Part shown: piece by piece, positions 9,279-17,859 of the stretch
How positions within the stretch are numbered: position 1 is the stretch's first letter
Layout: each line of letters begins with the position of its first letter
Assembly (NCBI GenBank): GCA_033557675.1
Contig: JAWQRM010000483.1
Span: 1 to 22,187, forward strand
Direction of reading: 5' to 3'
Length of the DNA: 22,187 nt
Source of the DNA: Coptodactyla brooksi
Lineage: Eukaryota; Arthropoda; Insecta; Coleoptera; Scarabaeidae
The notes under the pieces: generated by a model
The model's input: only the letters and a program-made list of their open reading frames with translations
The model's database searches: none
What the model was told of the DNA's origin: nothing
Position numbers and translations under genes: made by a program

Positions 9279-10549
9279 CTACAGCAATTCCTTGGCAATG
9301 AAATATTCAACTAAGTCCTTCATTCTGGTAATATACTTATCCTGATGTTTTAGAACTGCAGAGAATGAGTCCATGGGTAGCTCTGCTGAGTTCACCAGGT
9401 CAGGTATTTCGTCTTTTTCAAATAATTGCACTCTAATTACGGAAAAAGCCATGCTTAATCCAAACGGGGCAAACTGGCGCCAGTGCTTCAAAAATATTTC
9501 GTATGGATACATTGTATTTGGATCGCTACCTAATTCTCCGATGCCTTCGGACAAGGTACTGTAATAAAGATTTAGGTAGTAATCTGCGTTATCTAGAAAT
9601 TCTTTGGTTGCCAAGGTATAGAAGAAGTAGGAGAAATCTAAGAGAGGGGAGTTCAGTCTTTGACATTGCCAGTCTATTAATTTTACATCTTTAGGTAAAC
9701 CAGTTTCGTCCTGAAATATAAAGAAATTGTAATTTTGAAAAGCCAATATAACATTTTACTTACATCATAAAGAAACATCATATTATTAGACCAACAATCT
9801 CCTTGACCTATCACAGCATATTCATCTGCATTTGTAGGAATATTTACTGTATGTTGTATCAAATCTTCGGAGAGGTTGCTGCAGCGGTCTAGCATTCTTT
9901 TGTCGGAAACAGGATCTAAGCTACTAAGGAACTGATCAATACATTTAACTAATGCGTCATCTATTTTAAATTTGCGAAAATTGTCTGCAAAAAAGTCACC
10001 CATGCCGGTGGATAGTTTTTGAAACACGTCAGGTTCTTGGTCTTTCATAGCATATGATATTGCGTGGTACTTCGCAAAAGCTTGTATCGGTAATTTTAAA
10101 TGGTTGTGATCAATTGGGGCCTTCCTATCCCTTAAAGTGTACCCCTTACTTCTTAGGTTTTCCAAAACTATTGGTGGTGCCTTACTATTTTCTACTATGT
10201 TCGTCTTATAATACTTTGGAACATTGTTAAATGGCTCTTTGATACTCTTCTTTTCTTGAAATCTACTGAAAGTCGGATATATTTCCGTATAAAATTTGAA
10301 TTCTCCGTGAAAAAGTCCTCCAAAAATCCCCTTCAACTCGCTATTGATGATTTCTGATAAGTACTTTACGAAAAGCTGAACTGTTTGTCTATTTTCAGAT
10401 GTGATTGAAATAGCGTAAGTTTGTGATGCGTAACCATCTCCAGCCTCGGATCCCCTCACCGCAGTAATTTCAGGGTATGTTTTGTAGTTTTCACACTGGA
10501 TTATGTAGTCAACTGCATTTTTAACACTATCAACTATTTGTACTTTCAT
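9279..10549 (-). CDS. Ecdysteroid kinase-like protein (EcKL, DUF227/CHK-like), two exons
   Basis: Exon 1 is 10549-9764 and exon 2 is 9710-9279. The 53-base intron (9763-9711) has a canonical GTAAGT donor and a TTTCAG acceptor, in phase 0. The spliced product is 405 residues, normal for the family. Visible kinase-fold landmarks are an N-terminal FVK lysine (K62), a GEFKFY glutamate (E83), hinge-like PIVLENL (126-132), and YHAISYAM (161-168). The catalytic loop is QGDCWSNNMMF (249-259), and the metal-binding motif is LIDWQ (D275), followed by SPLLDFSYFFYTL. The family normally has HGDxWxNN and an IDFQ-type motif, so Q for H and W for F stand out. EcKL enzymes are thought to phosphorylate ecdysteroids, and probably xenobiotics, in the cytosol using ATP. 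No signal peptide or membrane segment is present. It is divergently oriented to its paralogue at 18443, about 7.9 kb away. The start codon was chosen because it begins the homology shared with that paralogue. Confidence 0.93.
9711..9763 (-). other. 53-base intron of the minus-strand EcKL gene
   Basis: It begins GTAAGT and ends TTTCAG on the minus strand. It is not a multiple of three, so retention would shift the frame. The position, between the codons for YD and D(E/K)TGLP, is identical in the paralogue at 18443 and in the pseudogene at 20485. Confidence 0.92.
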
Positions 10550-10630
10550 TCTTAGTCAGTGTAGGAGTGATATAATAAATACAAGTATTAGCGAATACGA
10601 TTCTATTCAATACTGTCCATTCCGTACGTT

Positions 10631-10638
10631 ATTTATGT
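10631..10638 (-). promoter_or_regulatory. Possible TATA-like element of the minus-strand EcKL gene
   Basis: On the minus strand CATAAATA lies about 85 bases upstream of the start codon, followed about 25 bases later by an ACAGTATT initiator-like phrase. The match is weaker than that of the paralogue's TATAAAG. It was assigned by position only. Confidence 0.3.
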
Positions 10639-10847
10639 GCGGTCCTACTGTGAGACTTCAGAGAGGGGATATCAGTAAATTATCTAAAAAAATATCCCGT
10701 ACAGCTATTGGACTGTTTACTGCACGTTGATGGTGAGTCGGCTAAACTACATCAGAAAATTATATGTCGTTTGATTTTTGAAAGTCATTTATCACAGGTT
10801 TTAGACAGATTATCAGCATAGCTAATTATAGGATGTAGATAAGTAAT

Positions 10848-11198
10848 CGATTGTTAAGACTTTGACAAACAAATACCATTATTATTACTATATGGAAGAA
10901 AAGAGCAAAGAAAGCTACAAAATATTTAAACAATTAAATATTAGCAACGTTATAGAATAAAGCGCTAAATTTCTTAGAACATGTTATCAAAATGAATAGA
11001 GTAACACCGATTGTTAAAACTTTGGGAAATAAATACCACTGTTATGAAAATAAGAAGTAGAGTAGATAGAGAGCTAGAAAGTATCTAAGCGAGTAAATAT
11101 TAATATATATGTTAACTAAAGTAGCAAAATATTTAAACAATTATAGAATAAACCGCTAAATTTTTTAAAACATGTTATCAAAATTAATGTAGAAACAC
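10848..11198 (+). repeat. Two-unit direct tandem repeat of about 160-190 bases
   Basis: Unit 1 is 10848-11007 and unit 2 is 11008-11198. Both begin CGATTGTTAAGACTTTG or the like and share AAATAAATACCA-type, AAAATATTTAAACAATTA and ATAGAATAAA(G/C)CGCTAAAT phrases. Both end ACATGTTATCAAAAT(G/T)AAT...AACAC. Unit 2 has an insertion of about 25 bases around 11095-11125. The repeat lies in the 5' flank of the minus-strand EcKL gene. It is non-coding. Confidence 0.85.
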
Positions 11199-11344
11199 CG
11201 AACGTACACGCATTAGGCTGTAAAAATAAAGTTAAACGATGGAAGGATTTTAATGCGACATTTACGAAGAAAACAGCAATTAGCAAGTAGTAATCTACAA
11301 CAGAAAGGTATTGTAGGCATCCTCAGCTGTTGTCTTGAGGCTTC

Positions 11345-14285
11345 GGGGGAAGTCGTCGCGTCAGTGGTGCGAACATTTGTTGACGTTTTGCCAACCGTTG
11401 CAGGCGGATCTTCAGATCTAACTGACTAACTGTCAGTTAGTCAGCTAAGAAAATATTAATGACTTTATTGCGCATTTTCGGCGTGCATTTCCTAAACGTG
11501 CGACTTCCTCTTGTCTTTTGTTTTCCAACTTTTTATGGCATTTGAGAATAAATGCTCAAGAGATCATCACCATTAAAACAAAAGAATTTTAGTCGTACTT
11601 TCACACAAACACGTCCCTAAATGAGTAATTGCAACATGTCTATTTATTTCTTTTTTTAATAAAGCTCAATGCACACATAATACTGTTCTTGTTTCTTCCA
11701 TCTTGAAAACTATATAATTTACATAATTAACTGATGTTAACCAAATGTTCATTGAAGGAAAGGTTATGTGAAATAGACGTTCAGATGCGGAACCAATTGT
11801 GCAACAATACAAGGAGCAAACTTCACAAGGAGTGCACGGAAGAAAAACCAAACGAACTTGGGTTGAAGTTGTGAATTCGAACATAGGGTGGCAAATCCCA
11901 ATACAGCCGCTCTATTTCGTGAAGGATTCTTCTTAAATCCTCTAATGATTCTAAAATTTGTTACAGAAGCTTGAATCGGAATGTCATATCCATATTCTTA
12001 TTGTTTCTTGACTAGTTATTAAATGATCTTCGTTATTTTACGAACCATATGTTTTCGCCTAATTTTTTTTTGTTTTGAACACCAACAGTATACCTTACTT
12101 GCTTGTACACATTTGTCATTTATTCAGTATTTGCTTTATTATATTTGCACTTATTATAACTCAATTGTTAGTTTGAAACCTTTGGTTTTGTAATAAAATT
12201 AAGTAATATTTTAATCTTTTAATCTGAAATAAACTTTTTGGTTTTGGTGTAGTGATGACATTGTTCGAGTCTGTTACTAAGCCAAAAGTTCCAACATTCT
12301 CAAGTCTCCGAGAGACCACCTTAGAGTTCTTGCCAGCTCTTCATATGTTAATAGTATATTTAATAGATTCTATCTGCTTTCCATGTATCATCAAAGTAAT
12401 AAAAGTTGCCAACGTTATATAGTTGGCAACTTCTATTGGAAATAAAAATCTTCTATGATCCCAGAAAGTATGTCCCTTCTGTTTCCTGTCTTGGAAAACA
12501 GCAACATGTATTAAAACCGATCAAATTTATCTACGTTACCATTAGTTTCTTCTTTCACATTGTTTCTAATATAAAATCTTTCAAAATTTACTTTCACAGT
12601 TTTTCCTTACACTTTTTCTTCTTAATTCTAGCACGCATTAACATAGTTTGAGTATCACTAATTTCATGTTTATGTTCATATTTATTTCATGTTTCATGTT
12701 TATATTGATTAAAAGCTAATTTTAGAAAAGGTGTAGCTCATTTTCCAAACATTTGTCAAGTGCTTTGTTTGGTTTTCATCCTTTTACTGCTTAGAAACTC
12801 CGCTACTGTTTTATAGTATTCGCCATTTCTATATTTTCTATTTTTATGTATCATATTGATTTCGCTTTGCATTTCTTCCCTTACAAAATTCGTTCAGTTT
12901 AAGTTGTTTACTCGTCCGAGTTTTGAATTTTGTTTTCTGCGGTCGTGAAATTGCATTCGCAATTAACAATGCTAGAAGTAACTATAGCTGTAAACTTGTA
13001 AGCGTAGTGAGAGTGTTAGAATGAGCTAGTGCTACAACTATATAGACCCTAAGAAATCTGGCTGTAGAAGTGGCTAAGATAAAGACAAAATAATTCTAGG
13101 TATGCTCTACAACTGTTTTTTGGAACGATAAAGCAACTGCAGATGTCTGCTGCTTTACACATATAAACAAAAGAATGTAAGAGTTCCAAATACAATGTGC
13201 ACCAAAATATTTTTGGGACGAAATTTTCAGTGATCCATGCACCTTTGATTTGTATTTAAAAGCGGTAATGATTTTATCACACTAATATATTGAGAAGCAG
13301 TTTTCAGGGAGTTGCATGCACTCTAATTTGTTTTTATAGGCTGCAAATATTTTATTTCTAATTAATACTGGCAAATGATATTTTTTTTTAATTGGTGCAA
13401 TTAGGATATAATAAAATTAGTGCTGTGTATTACTATTACTTATTGTTAGTCACAGGAACTTTGAAACAGAAAATATCAAACCCATAAATTTCCAGTTCTC
13501 TCCTCTTATCTTTGTTAGGACATCATCTTCATATTTAAAAAATCAAAATTATCGAAGTAATTCATTTTATTAATTTTCTATCGATATTTCTTAAATTCCA
13601 AACCCACAACTTTACTTAAAATTAGCTTGAAATATTCATATCTTTTTATTTTCCTTCCACAAAGACGAAACGATCTTCCTTACTTTTAATGAATATATAA
13701 TTTGTTAGTTTTATCCTATGGTCTTTAAATTTATGGTGTTTACTAAGACGTCTTGTTATCTTTATGTACAGTACGCATTTCGATTTACAAACGTAGTAAG
13801 ATTATTATGGAATATGCACACTCTTAAGCTTATTTTGTATTTTGGGCAATAAGAGAACTATTAATACACAAAATACATAGTGACATGGGAGAAGGTAATT
13901 GACGCTATAGTATAAAATTAAAGCAGTTCACTTTCAAGATAACTGATAATTTTGTTTTAAAAAATGAAAATATTTCAATTCGAATTACTACTGATTACGC
14001 TCTTAGCGCATATGTGTCAGATGATTAACTAAAATATAATTAATTGTTTATATAAGCCAATCTAAAGTTGTTTGTTTAGTCATTTACATGAGATATCACG
14101 GTCATTATCCTTTTATCATAAGAAATGTGATAAATTTTATCGGTACAACATCCATGGGAGTAGGAAAAGTTAATTATTATATTTTGTTCGCAAACATAAC
14201 TCTCTGATTTGTTACTCATTAACATATTGTTACGTTAATATTTAGAAATAATGTTGCTTGAATGATCAATGATAACAAAACATTT
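11345..14285 (+). repeat. Long diverged repeat, copy B
   Basis: It is the same orientation and mostly the same order as copy A (1655-5445) but about 850 bases shorter. It lacks the foldback and the solo hammerhead-like motif. One block (12241-12300, TTTTGGTGTAGTGATGACATTG) sits before the TTCTTGCCAGCTCTTCAT block here, whereas its counterpart in copy A (about 3460-3520) sits after the corresponding blocks, so the two copies are rearranged. The right end (about 14236-14285, AGAAATAATGTTGCTTGAATG) resembles two places in copy A, near 4157 and near 5406. No coding frame is conserved between copies. Confidence 0.8.
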
Positions 14286-14660
14286 TCTGTAACGTATGCT
14301 TATTTTCTTACATACATTTAAAATACATTAAACACACATTTTATTTTGAATAAGGTTTATTTCTCATTCCTTTCAGAACTGTTCATTGGAACCAACACGT
14401 TGTAAACGTTTGTTAATTAATAATGACTTTAGCCTTAATTTTAGCGTAAATATTGACGAACCTAATGTACTATTAGATGTAAATCTATATAAATTGTGGT
14501 GCTTATAAAAATGTATCGAGCTTACAAAGAATTCTGACTCTATTTATCAAAATAGACGATACTCGGTTTGAGAAAGAAAGGTTTTATACTTATATATGTA
14601 CGTTAAGTCTTATTACAAGCACGTAATTTTAAGTCTTATTAGAAGAAACGGCGATCTGTG
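14286..14660. other. AT-rich intergenic DNA, nothing recognised
   Basis: No homology, strong repeat or coding frame is seen between the end of repeat copy B and the hairpin at 14669. Confidence 0.4.
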
Positions 14661-14668
14661 GTCTCGTA

Positions 14669-14773
14669 GTCACTAGAACTAATAAATACCTCAACCACAG
14701 CAATAATGTTTTAAAACTCAACATTTGTTTTGGTTCAACATATTGTGGTTGAGGTGTTTGTTAGTTCTAGTAA
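14669..14773. repeat. Long hairpin, arms of about 33-35 bases
   Basis: ACTAGAACTAATAAATACCT followed by CAACCACAGCAATA (left arm) is nearly complementary to TATTGTGGTTGAGGTGTTTG followed by TTAGTTCTAGTAA (right arm), around a loop of about 34 bases. It could be the ends of a very short foldback element. No flanking target duplication was established. Confidence 0.85.
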
Positions 14774-14822
14774 CATTAGGTGTAGTGGAAATTATTTAAG
14801 AAACCAAGCGAAGCAGTATTAG

Positions 14823-14866
14823 TTGTTCGTTGCTCTGTTCAAAAACTTATGAACAGACCAACGAAC
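14823..14866. repeat. Short hairpin
   Basis: TTCGTTGCTCTGTTCA and TGAACAGACCAACGAA are 16-base arms with one mismatch, spaced by AAAACTTA-type sequence. It lies 50 bases after the larger hairpin at 14669-14773 and may belong to the same unit. Confidence 0.85.
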
Positions 14867-14930
14867 GTTATGGGTGAGTGACCACACTGACCTATAAAGT
14901 AGGGTCTTATGAACATTTACATATCCAGAA

Positions 14931-15179
14931 ATGCTTCTTAAGGTCACCATAGTTTTGTTATGCGCCATCTACCTAGTCAATGATTGTGGTTTTCTCTTAT
15001 TATATTCTAATGTATTTGTAAAATGTTTACCTTATTTATATTTACTATACCGTCCGAGATGTTTTCATTATCAACTTCCAACACTTTTTTTATTGAATCC
15101 AAATAAAGACCCTATAGTTCTAACTTTGGTGAAATCAATTCGCCTGAATGTTTGTATTTCAGTACTTTGCAAGTACTGA
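14931..15179 (+). CDS. Small ORF with signal-peptide-like start, doubtful
   Basis: The frame opens MLLKVTIVLLCAIYLVNDCG, which has the look of a secretory signal peptide: a short basic N-region, a hydrophobic core, then small and polar residues. The remaining residues are hydrophobic and Tyr/Leu-rich without a domain I know, and the frame ends just before a TA microsatellite. It could be exon 1 of a small secreted protein (for example a chemosensory protein) with an unidentified donor, or chance. A GTAAAA donor-like site lies at about 15017. Confidence 0.15.
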   Translation: MLLKVTIVLLCAIYLVNDCGFLLLYSNVFVKCLPYLYLLYRPRCFHYQLPTLFLLNPNKDPIVLTLVKSIRLNVCISVLCKY

Positions 15180-15181
15180 AA

Positions 15182-15185
<4 letters not shown>

Positions 15186-15214
<29 letters not shown>
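15186..15214. repeat. (TA)n microsatellite
   Basis: An uninterrupted alternation of T and A over 29 bases. It marks the left edge of repeat copy C. Confidence 0.95.
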
Positions 15215-15218
<4 letters not shown>

Positions 15219-15746
15219 TACACAATTAAATGTTAACAAAAGAAGAAAGAGAGGTTACGTGAAATACGCTTTCAGATGCATAATTGAATTGCGCAAGAGC
15301 GCAAAGAATAAACTTTACCAGGAGTACACCGAAACAAAAACCAAATGAACTTGGGCAGGTAAATTCTAATGTAGCCGCTTTATTTCCTCCAGAACTCTTC
15401 TTAAATCCTTTATTGGTTCTAAAACGTTTCCTTGTGTTGTCGTAGAAACCTGAATTGAAATATCATGTCCATGTTCTTATGGTTTATTGAGCAATTAGTA
15501 TTTAGTATCGTTTGATTCTCGATAGGAAGGGTTGTTTGATGCTCCCTATTTTTAAGAACTATGTGTTGTCGACCAGTTTTCTTTTTCTGTTTTAAAGAGC
15601 GAACCTTATTTTATTTCCTTCATCTTACACATCTTTAATTTATTCAGTGTTTGCATTTATTATAACTAAATTATGAATTTGGAAGCTTCGGTTTTGTAAC
15701 ACAATTAGACAATTGTTACCGCGAAATCAAATCAGGAAATTAACTG

Positions 15747-15786
15747 CACGACGCACGTTTCGCTGAATATGTCATCATCATCGAGG
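15747..15786 (-). ncRNA. Hammerhead-ribozyme-like motif, opposite strand arm
   Basis: The minus strand carries CGATGATGATGACATATTC then AGCGAAACGTGCGTCG. The GAAAC-GTGC-GTC end is intact, but the helix-II stem is weaker than in the right arm. Its head-to-head arrangement with the plus-strand motif means transcription in either direction would produce one copy of the motif and one complement, inside a longer hairpin. Confidence 0.3.
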
Positions 15787-15817
15787 GCGACAAGAAAAAC
15801 CATTTGTTTCTTGTCGC

Positions 15818-15856
15818 TTCCGATGATGCTGACATGGTTAGCGAAACATGCGTCGA
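15818..15856 (+). ncRNA. Hammerhead-ribozyme-like motif (degenerate)
   Basis: The motif reads CCGATGA, T, then a six-pair stem GCTGAC/GTTAGC with an ATG loop. It continues with GAAA, then C-ATGC-G with U and C, ending in a GUC-type cleavage triplet. This order matches core, helix II, GAAA, minimal helix III and cleavage site of small type I hammerheads reported for Penelope-like elements. Against it: the core is CCGATGA instead of CUGAUGA, one extra U precedes helix II, and helix I would be only about three pairs. It is best read as a relic or a structural look-alike. Confidence 0.35.
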
Positions 15857-15990
15857 GGAATTAGTTTCCAGGTTTGGTTATGTGCTATTATAACGGTAGT
15901 GCTGTGTAGATAATTTTGACTAACAACTTTACGTTAGTGGTTTTCATTTTTTATTCTACTTATCGTTCATCGGCCACTCTAGAATTATAC

Positions 15991-16092
15991 AATTTATACT
16001 CGCGGGATGTTTTTCAGAAAAGAGTTTTATTTTTATTAAACACGGAGTACACAATAGTATTGTCTTATTAAATGAACATAGTTTATTGCTAA
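15991..16092. other. Junction between repeat copy C and the non-LTR fragment
   Basis: Short AT-rich sequence with no recognised content. Confidence 0.3.
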
Positions 16093-16455
16093 CTAACTGA
16101 TTACTGACTGTCTTGCTCGCTCATCACTGCTTATATATATGTTCACCGCCTCGGTGAACAATGGGGCTCCCAGACTATCAGACGTTGCTGGGCTAATCTC
16201 TCTCTTCAGACGGGAGGGGAAAAGGGTTCTCGCGATCTTCTCGACCGTCGTCGCGTCTTGGGGGCTACCTTTTGTGAAGGCTCCCAGTTTACAAGCAACG
16301 ATCTGGTATCCTAATCCCCATGGGTTCTGTTCTATATCCAGGCCCAGCTCCTTCCAGCACCGTTGCTGACTAGCCCTGATGGTCCACTTGAGCACTTTTT
16401 TGGCCACTTGGTGTTCTACAGCCAAAGAGTCTGCGTCGAGATCGCGTTTCCTCAT
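16093..16455 (-). pseudogene. Non-LTR retrotransposon ORF2 fragment (endonuclease-RT linker)
   Basis: The 120-codon minus frame contains KKVLKWTIRASQQRCWKELG and IEQNPWGLGYQIVACKLGA, then VEKIARTLFP. This is the conserved linker between the endonuclease and reverse transcriptase domains of R1/Jockey/LOA-type non-LTR elements, whose pattern is (R/K)xxKxxCWxxL...DPWGxPYKIV...(T)LFP. Residues 20-95 of the frame cover it. Neither the endonuclease nor the reverse transcriptase core is present, so it is a fragment, although this stretch is still free of stops. Its G+C content is much higher than the flanks, consistent with a relatively recent insertion. It comes from a different element than the reverse transcriptase piece at 21515. 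Confidence 0.75.
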
Positions 16456-17260
16456 TTTTTGTACTAAACGGCGTAGCCGTTAGCATTTTTACCCGGAAAA
16501 TCCCGCTTATATAGGTGGAAAAAAATAGAAAGGAAGTACAACCACCGACCTAAATCCAACCTGAGAGAACCAATTTCCCCCAAATTAAACGTGCAAACAA
16601 ACCACAAAAGAATAAAGAGAACAACGAAGCTACACGAGGGAGAATAATCATGGGTAAGAAAGTCATTTAAATTACAAAAAAAAACGCCAAAATTATACAA
16701 CCAAGTATAGACAATAGAGCTATTGTCCCACTAGATGACTCTAGATGGCGCCAGCAATGAACCGGACCTCTATCGCAATGCTAAAACCAGGACAGGAATC
16801 TGTACGACAACACCACGAAATCAACTCGGCGAGCGACCGCTAGATGTCGGAGCGAAAAGACGCCTCGAACGAAAAGCAAGAATGGCCGCAGCTGGAAACG
16901 AACGACGAAAATCCAGCAACTTAAAGAGTTCTTCCTTTTGCTGCTCGTTCATGGAGCAAATATGAAGCACTGGAAAAGCAAAGAAGATGCGGACAGGTTT
17001 ACCATGACAGGTTTACCAAATCAGAGTTCTCACATGAAAAAAAAAACAAAATGCCCGAGGAGGAAAAGCAAGGAGTCGACGCGTCGCGATGTTGAGAATT
17101 ACGGACGGCTAATAGAAGAACAAGTTGAACAAATGTCCGAAAAAGGATAAAAGAAAAGAAGCCTGAAACGAATCGTTTTAACTGTAAACATCTTCTGCAT
17201 TCACTGCTACTACTCCACCTATGAGTTATCTCAATAGATCGGAGGTGAGGGTGCATCATT
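16456..17260. mobile_element. GC-richer insert, probably retroelement-derived, unidentified
   Basis: The block contains an AACGGCGTAGCCGTT palindrome at about 16468-16482, a Lys/Arg-rich plus-strand frame (16735-16965, with KRRLERKARMAAAGNERRK) and a second basic frame (16938-17150). High G+C and basic frames resemble the gag-like or 5' part of a retrotransposon, but I see no CCHC knuckle, protease, reverse transcriptase or integrase motif. The phrase GGTTTACC recurs 16 bases apart as ACAGGTTTACCATG / ACAGGTTTACCAAA near 16993 and 17008. The block adjoins the ORF2 fragment and may belong to the same insertion. Confidence 0.35.
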
Positions 17261-17516
17261 CAGATGTTGCTATTTTAGTTTATAGCGCGGTTGGCTTCAT
17301 TCTGAGTAACAGTTTAAATATATTTCTAATGTAATATGAGAATTATTATTACTCTCAATAAAGCATATTAACATAAGATTGTTCACAGTTTTCATAAAAT
17401 TTCATACAATACGCTTTGGTAGTTGACATTAAAAGCTATTTATCATGTCATGATTCTATGAGATGTGCTCACAAAACACTAAATCAGTAAAAAGCACTTT
17501 ACATTGAAACTCAGGA
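17261..17516. other. AT-rich DNA, nothing recognised
   Basis: It probably covers the lost catalytic part of the transposase remnant to the right, but translation shows no motif. Confidence 0.3.
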
Positions 17517-17853
17517 ACTAGACACTAATTCAAATTGATCTTGTAACACTCTCCATACGGTTGCATTGATTAATTTTAATGCTGTAGTTATTATTCTAGT
17601 GTTTGTTTCTAGGTTGTCTTCAACTATCTCCAGAATTTTTTTCTCTAAATCAGGATTTCTAATTGTTCTTGCGGACCCCAAATTTGCTCCGACTCAAGTA
17701 AAGTGGAGGCAAAGATTTTCTTGTTAGGACAACATCTTTGAAGATTATTGTTGTGCTCCCATTAGCTCTCTTATATGTGAAATGAGTATCTGCCATTTCC
17801 ATGTTCATGAATTTTTGAATTGCAAGATTCATAGTATCAGTAATTGAATACAA
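17517..17853 (-). pseudogene. Third mariner/IS630-superfamily transposase remnant (HTH part)
   Basis: The minus strand reads MNMEMADTHFTYKRANGS at about 17826-17757. After a frameshift it gives a CCPNKKIFASTLL stretch, and then, in another frame, RTIRNPDLEKKILEIVEDN and ETNTRIITTALKLINATVWR at about 17670-17540. This is the N-terminal domain and second helix-turn-helix of the same transposase superfamily as 103-709 and 6842-7388. The catalytic domain is missing. At least two frameshifts disable it. Confidence 0.75.
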
Positions 17854-17859
17854 ATGGAT

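Larger units (their letters stand above)
15722..15880. repeat. Foldback with near-perfect centre and paired hammerhead-like motifs
   Basis: The outer arms pair AAATCAAATCAGGAAATTAA with the complement of TTAGTTTCCAGGTTTGGTTA. The centre pairs GCGACAAGAAA with TTTCTTGTCGC around a short CCATTTG-type loop, so the fold extends over the whole 159 bases. The right arm, plus strand, carries CGATGATGCTGACATGG then TTAGCGAAACATGCGTCGAG (15820-15856). The left arm, minus strand, carries CGATGATGATGACATATTC then AGCGAAACGTGCGTCGTG (15784-15747). This is the best preserved of the foldback family in the window. Confidence 0.85.
15215..15990 (+). repeat. Long diverged repeat, partial copy C
   Basis: It aligns to copy A from about 1985 to 2715 in the same orientation. 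Shared phrases include CGTGAAATACGCTTTCAGATG and GGAGTACACCGAAACAAAAAC against their counterparts at about 2005-2090, TTGAATTGAAATATCA(T/C)GTCC near 2200 and 15450, and the whole foldback. Homology ends just after the CACTCT(A/G)G phrase near 15975, where different sequence begins. It appears 3'-truncated, by later insertion or recombination. Unlike copy B it retains the foldback, so A and C share a more recent arrangement. Confidence 0.8.

Noticed and set aside
9373..9694. Plus-strand frames opposite EcKL exon 2
   Set aside because: They are antisense shadows of a well-supported coding exon.
11666..11884. 72-codon minus frame in repeat copy B
   Set aside because: Matching segments in copies A and C carry stops and frame changes, so there is no sign of protein constraint.
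15148..15348. 66-codon plus frame with a Lys-rich tail in repeat copy C
   Set aside because: The frame begins across the TA microsatellite. A similar short tail reads in copy A, but copy B loses the frame, and no family is recognised.
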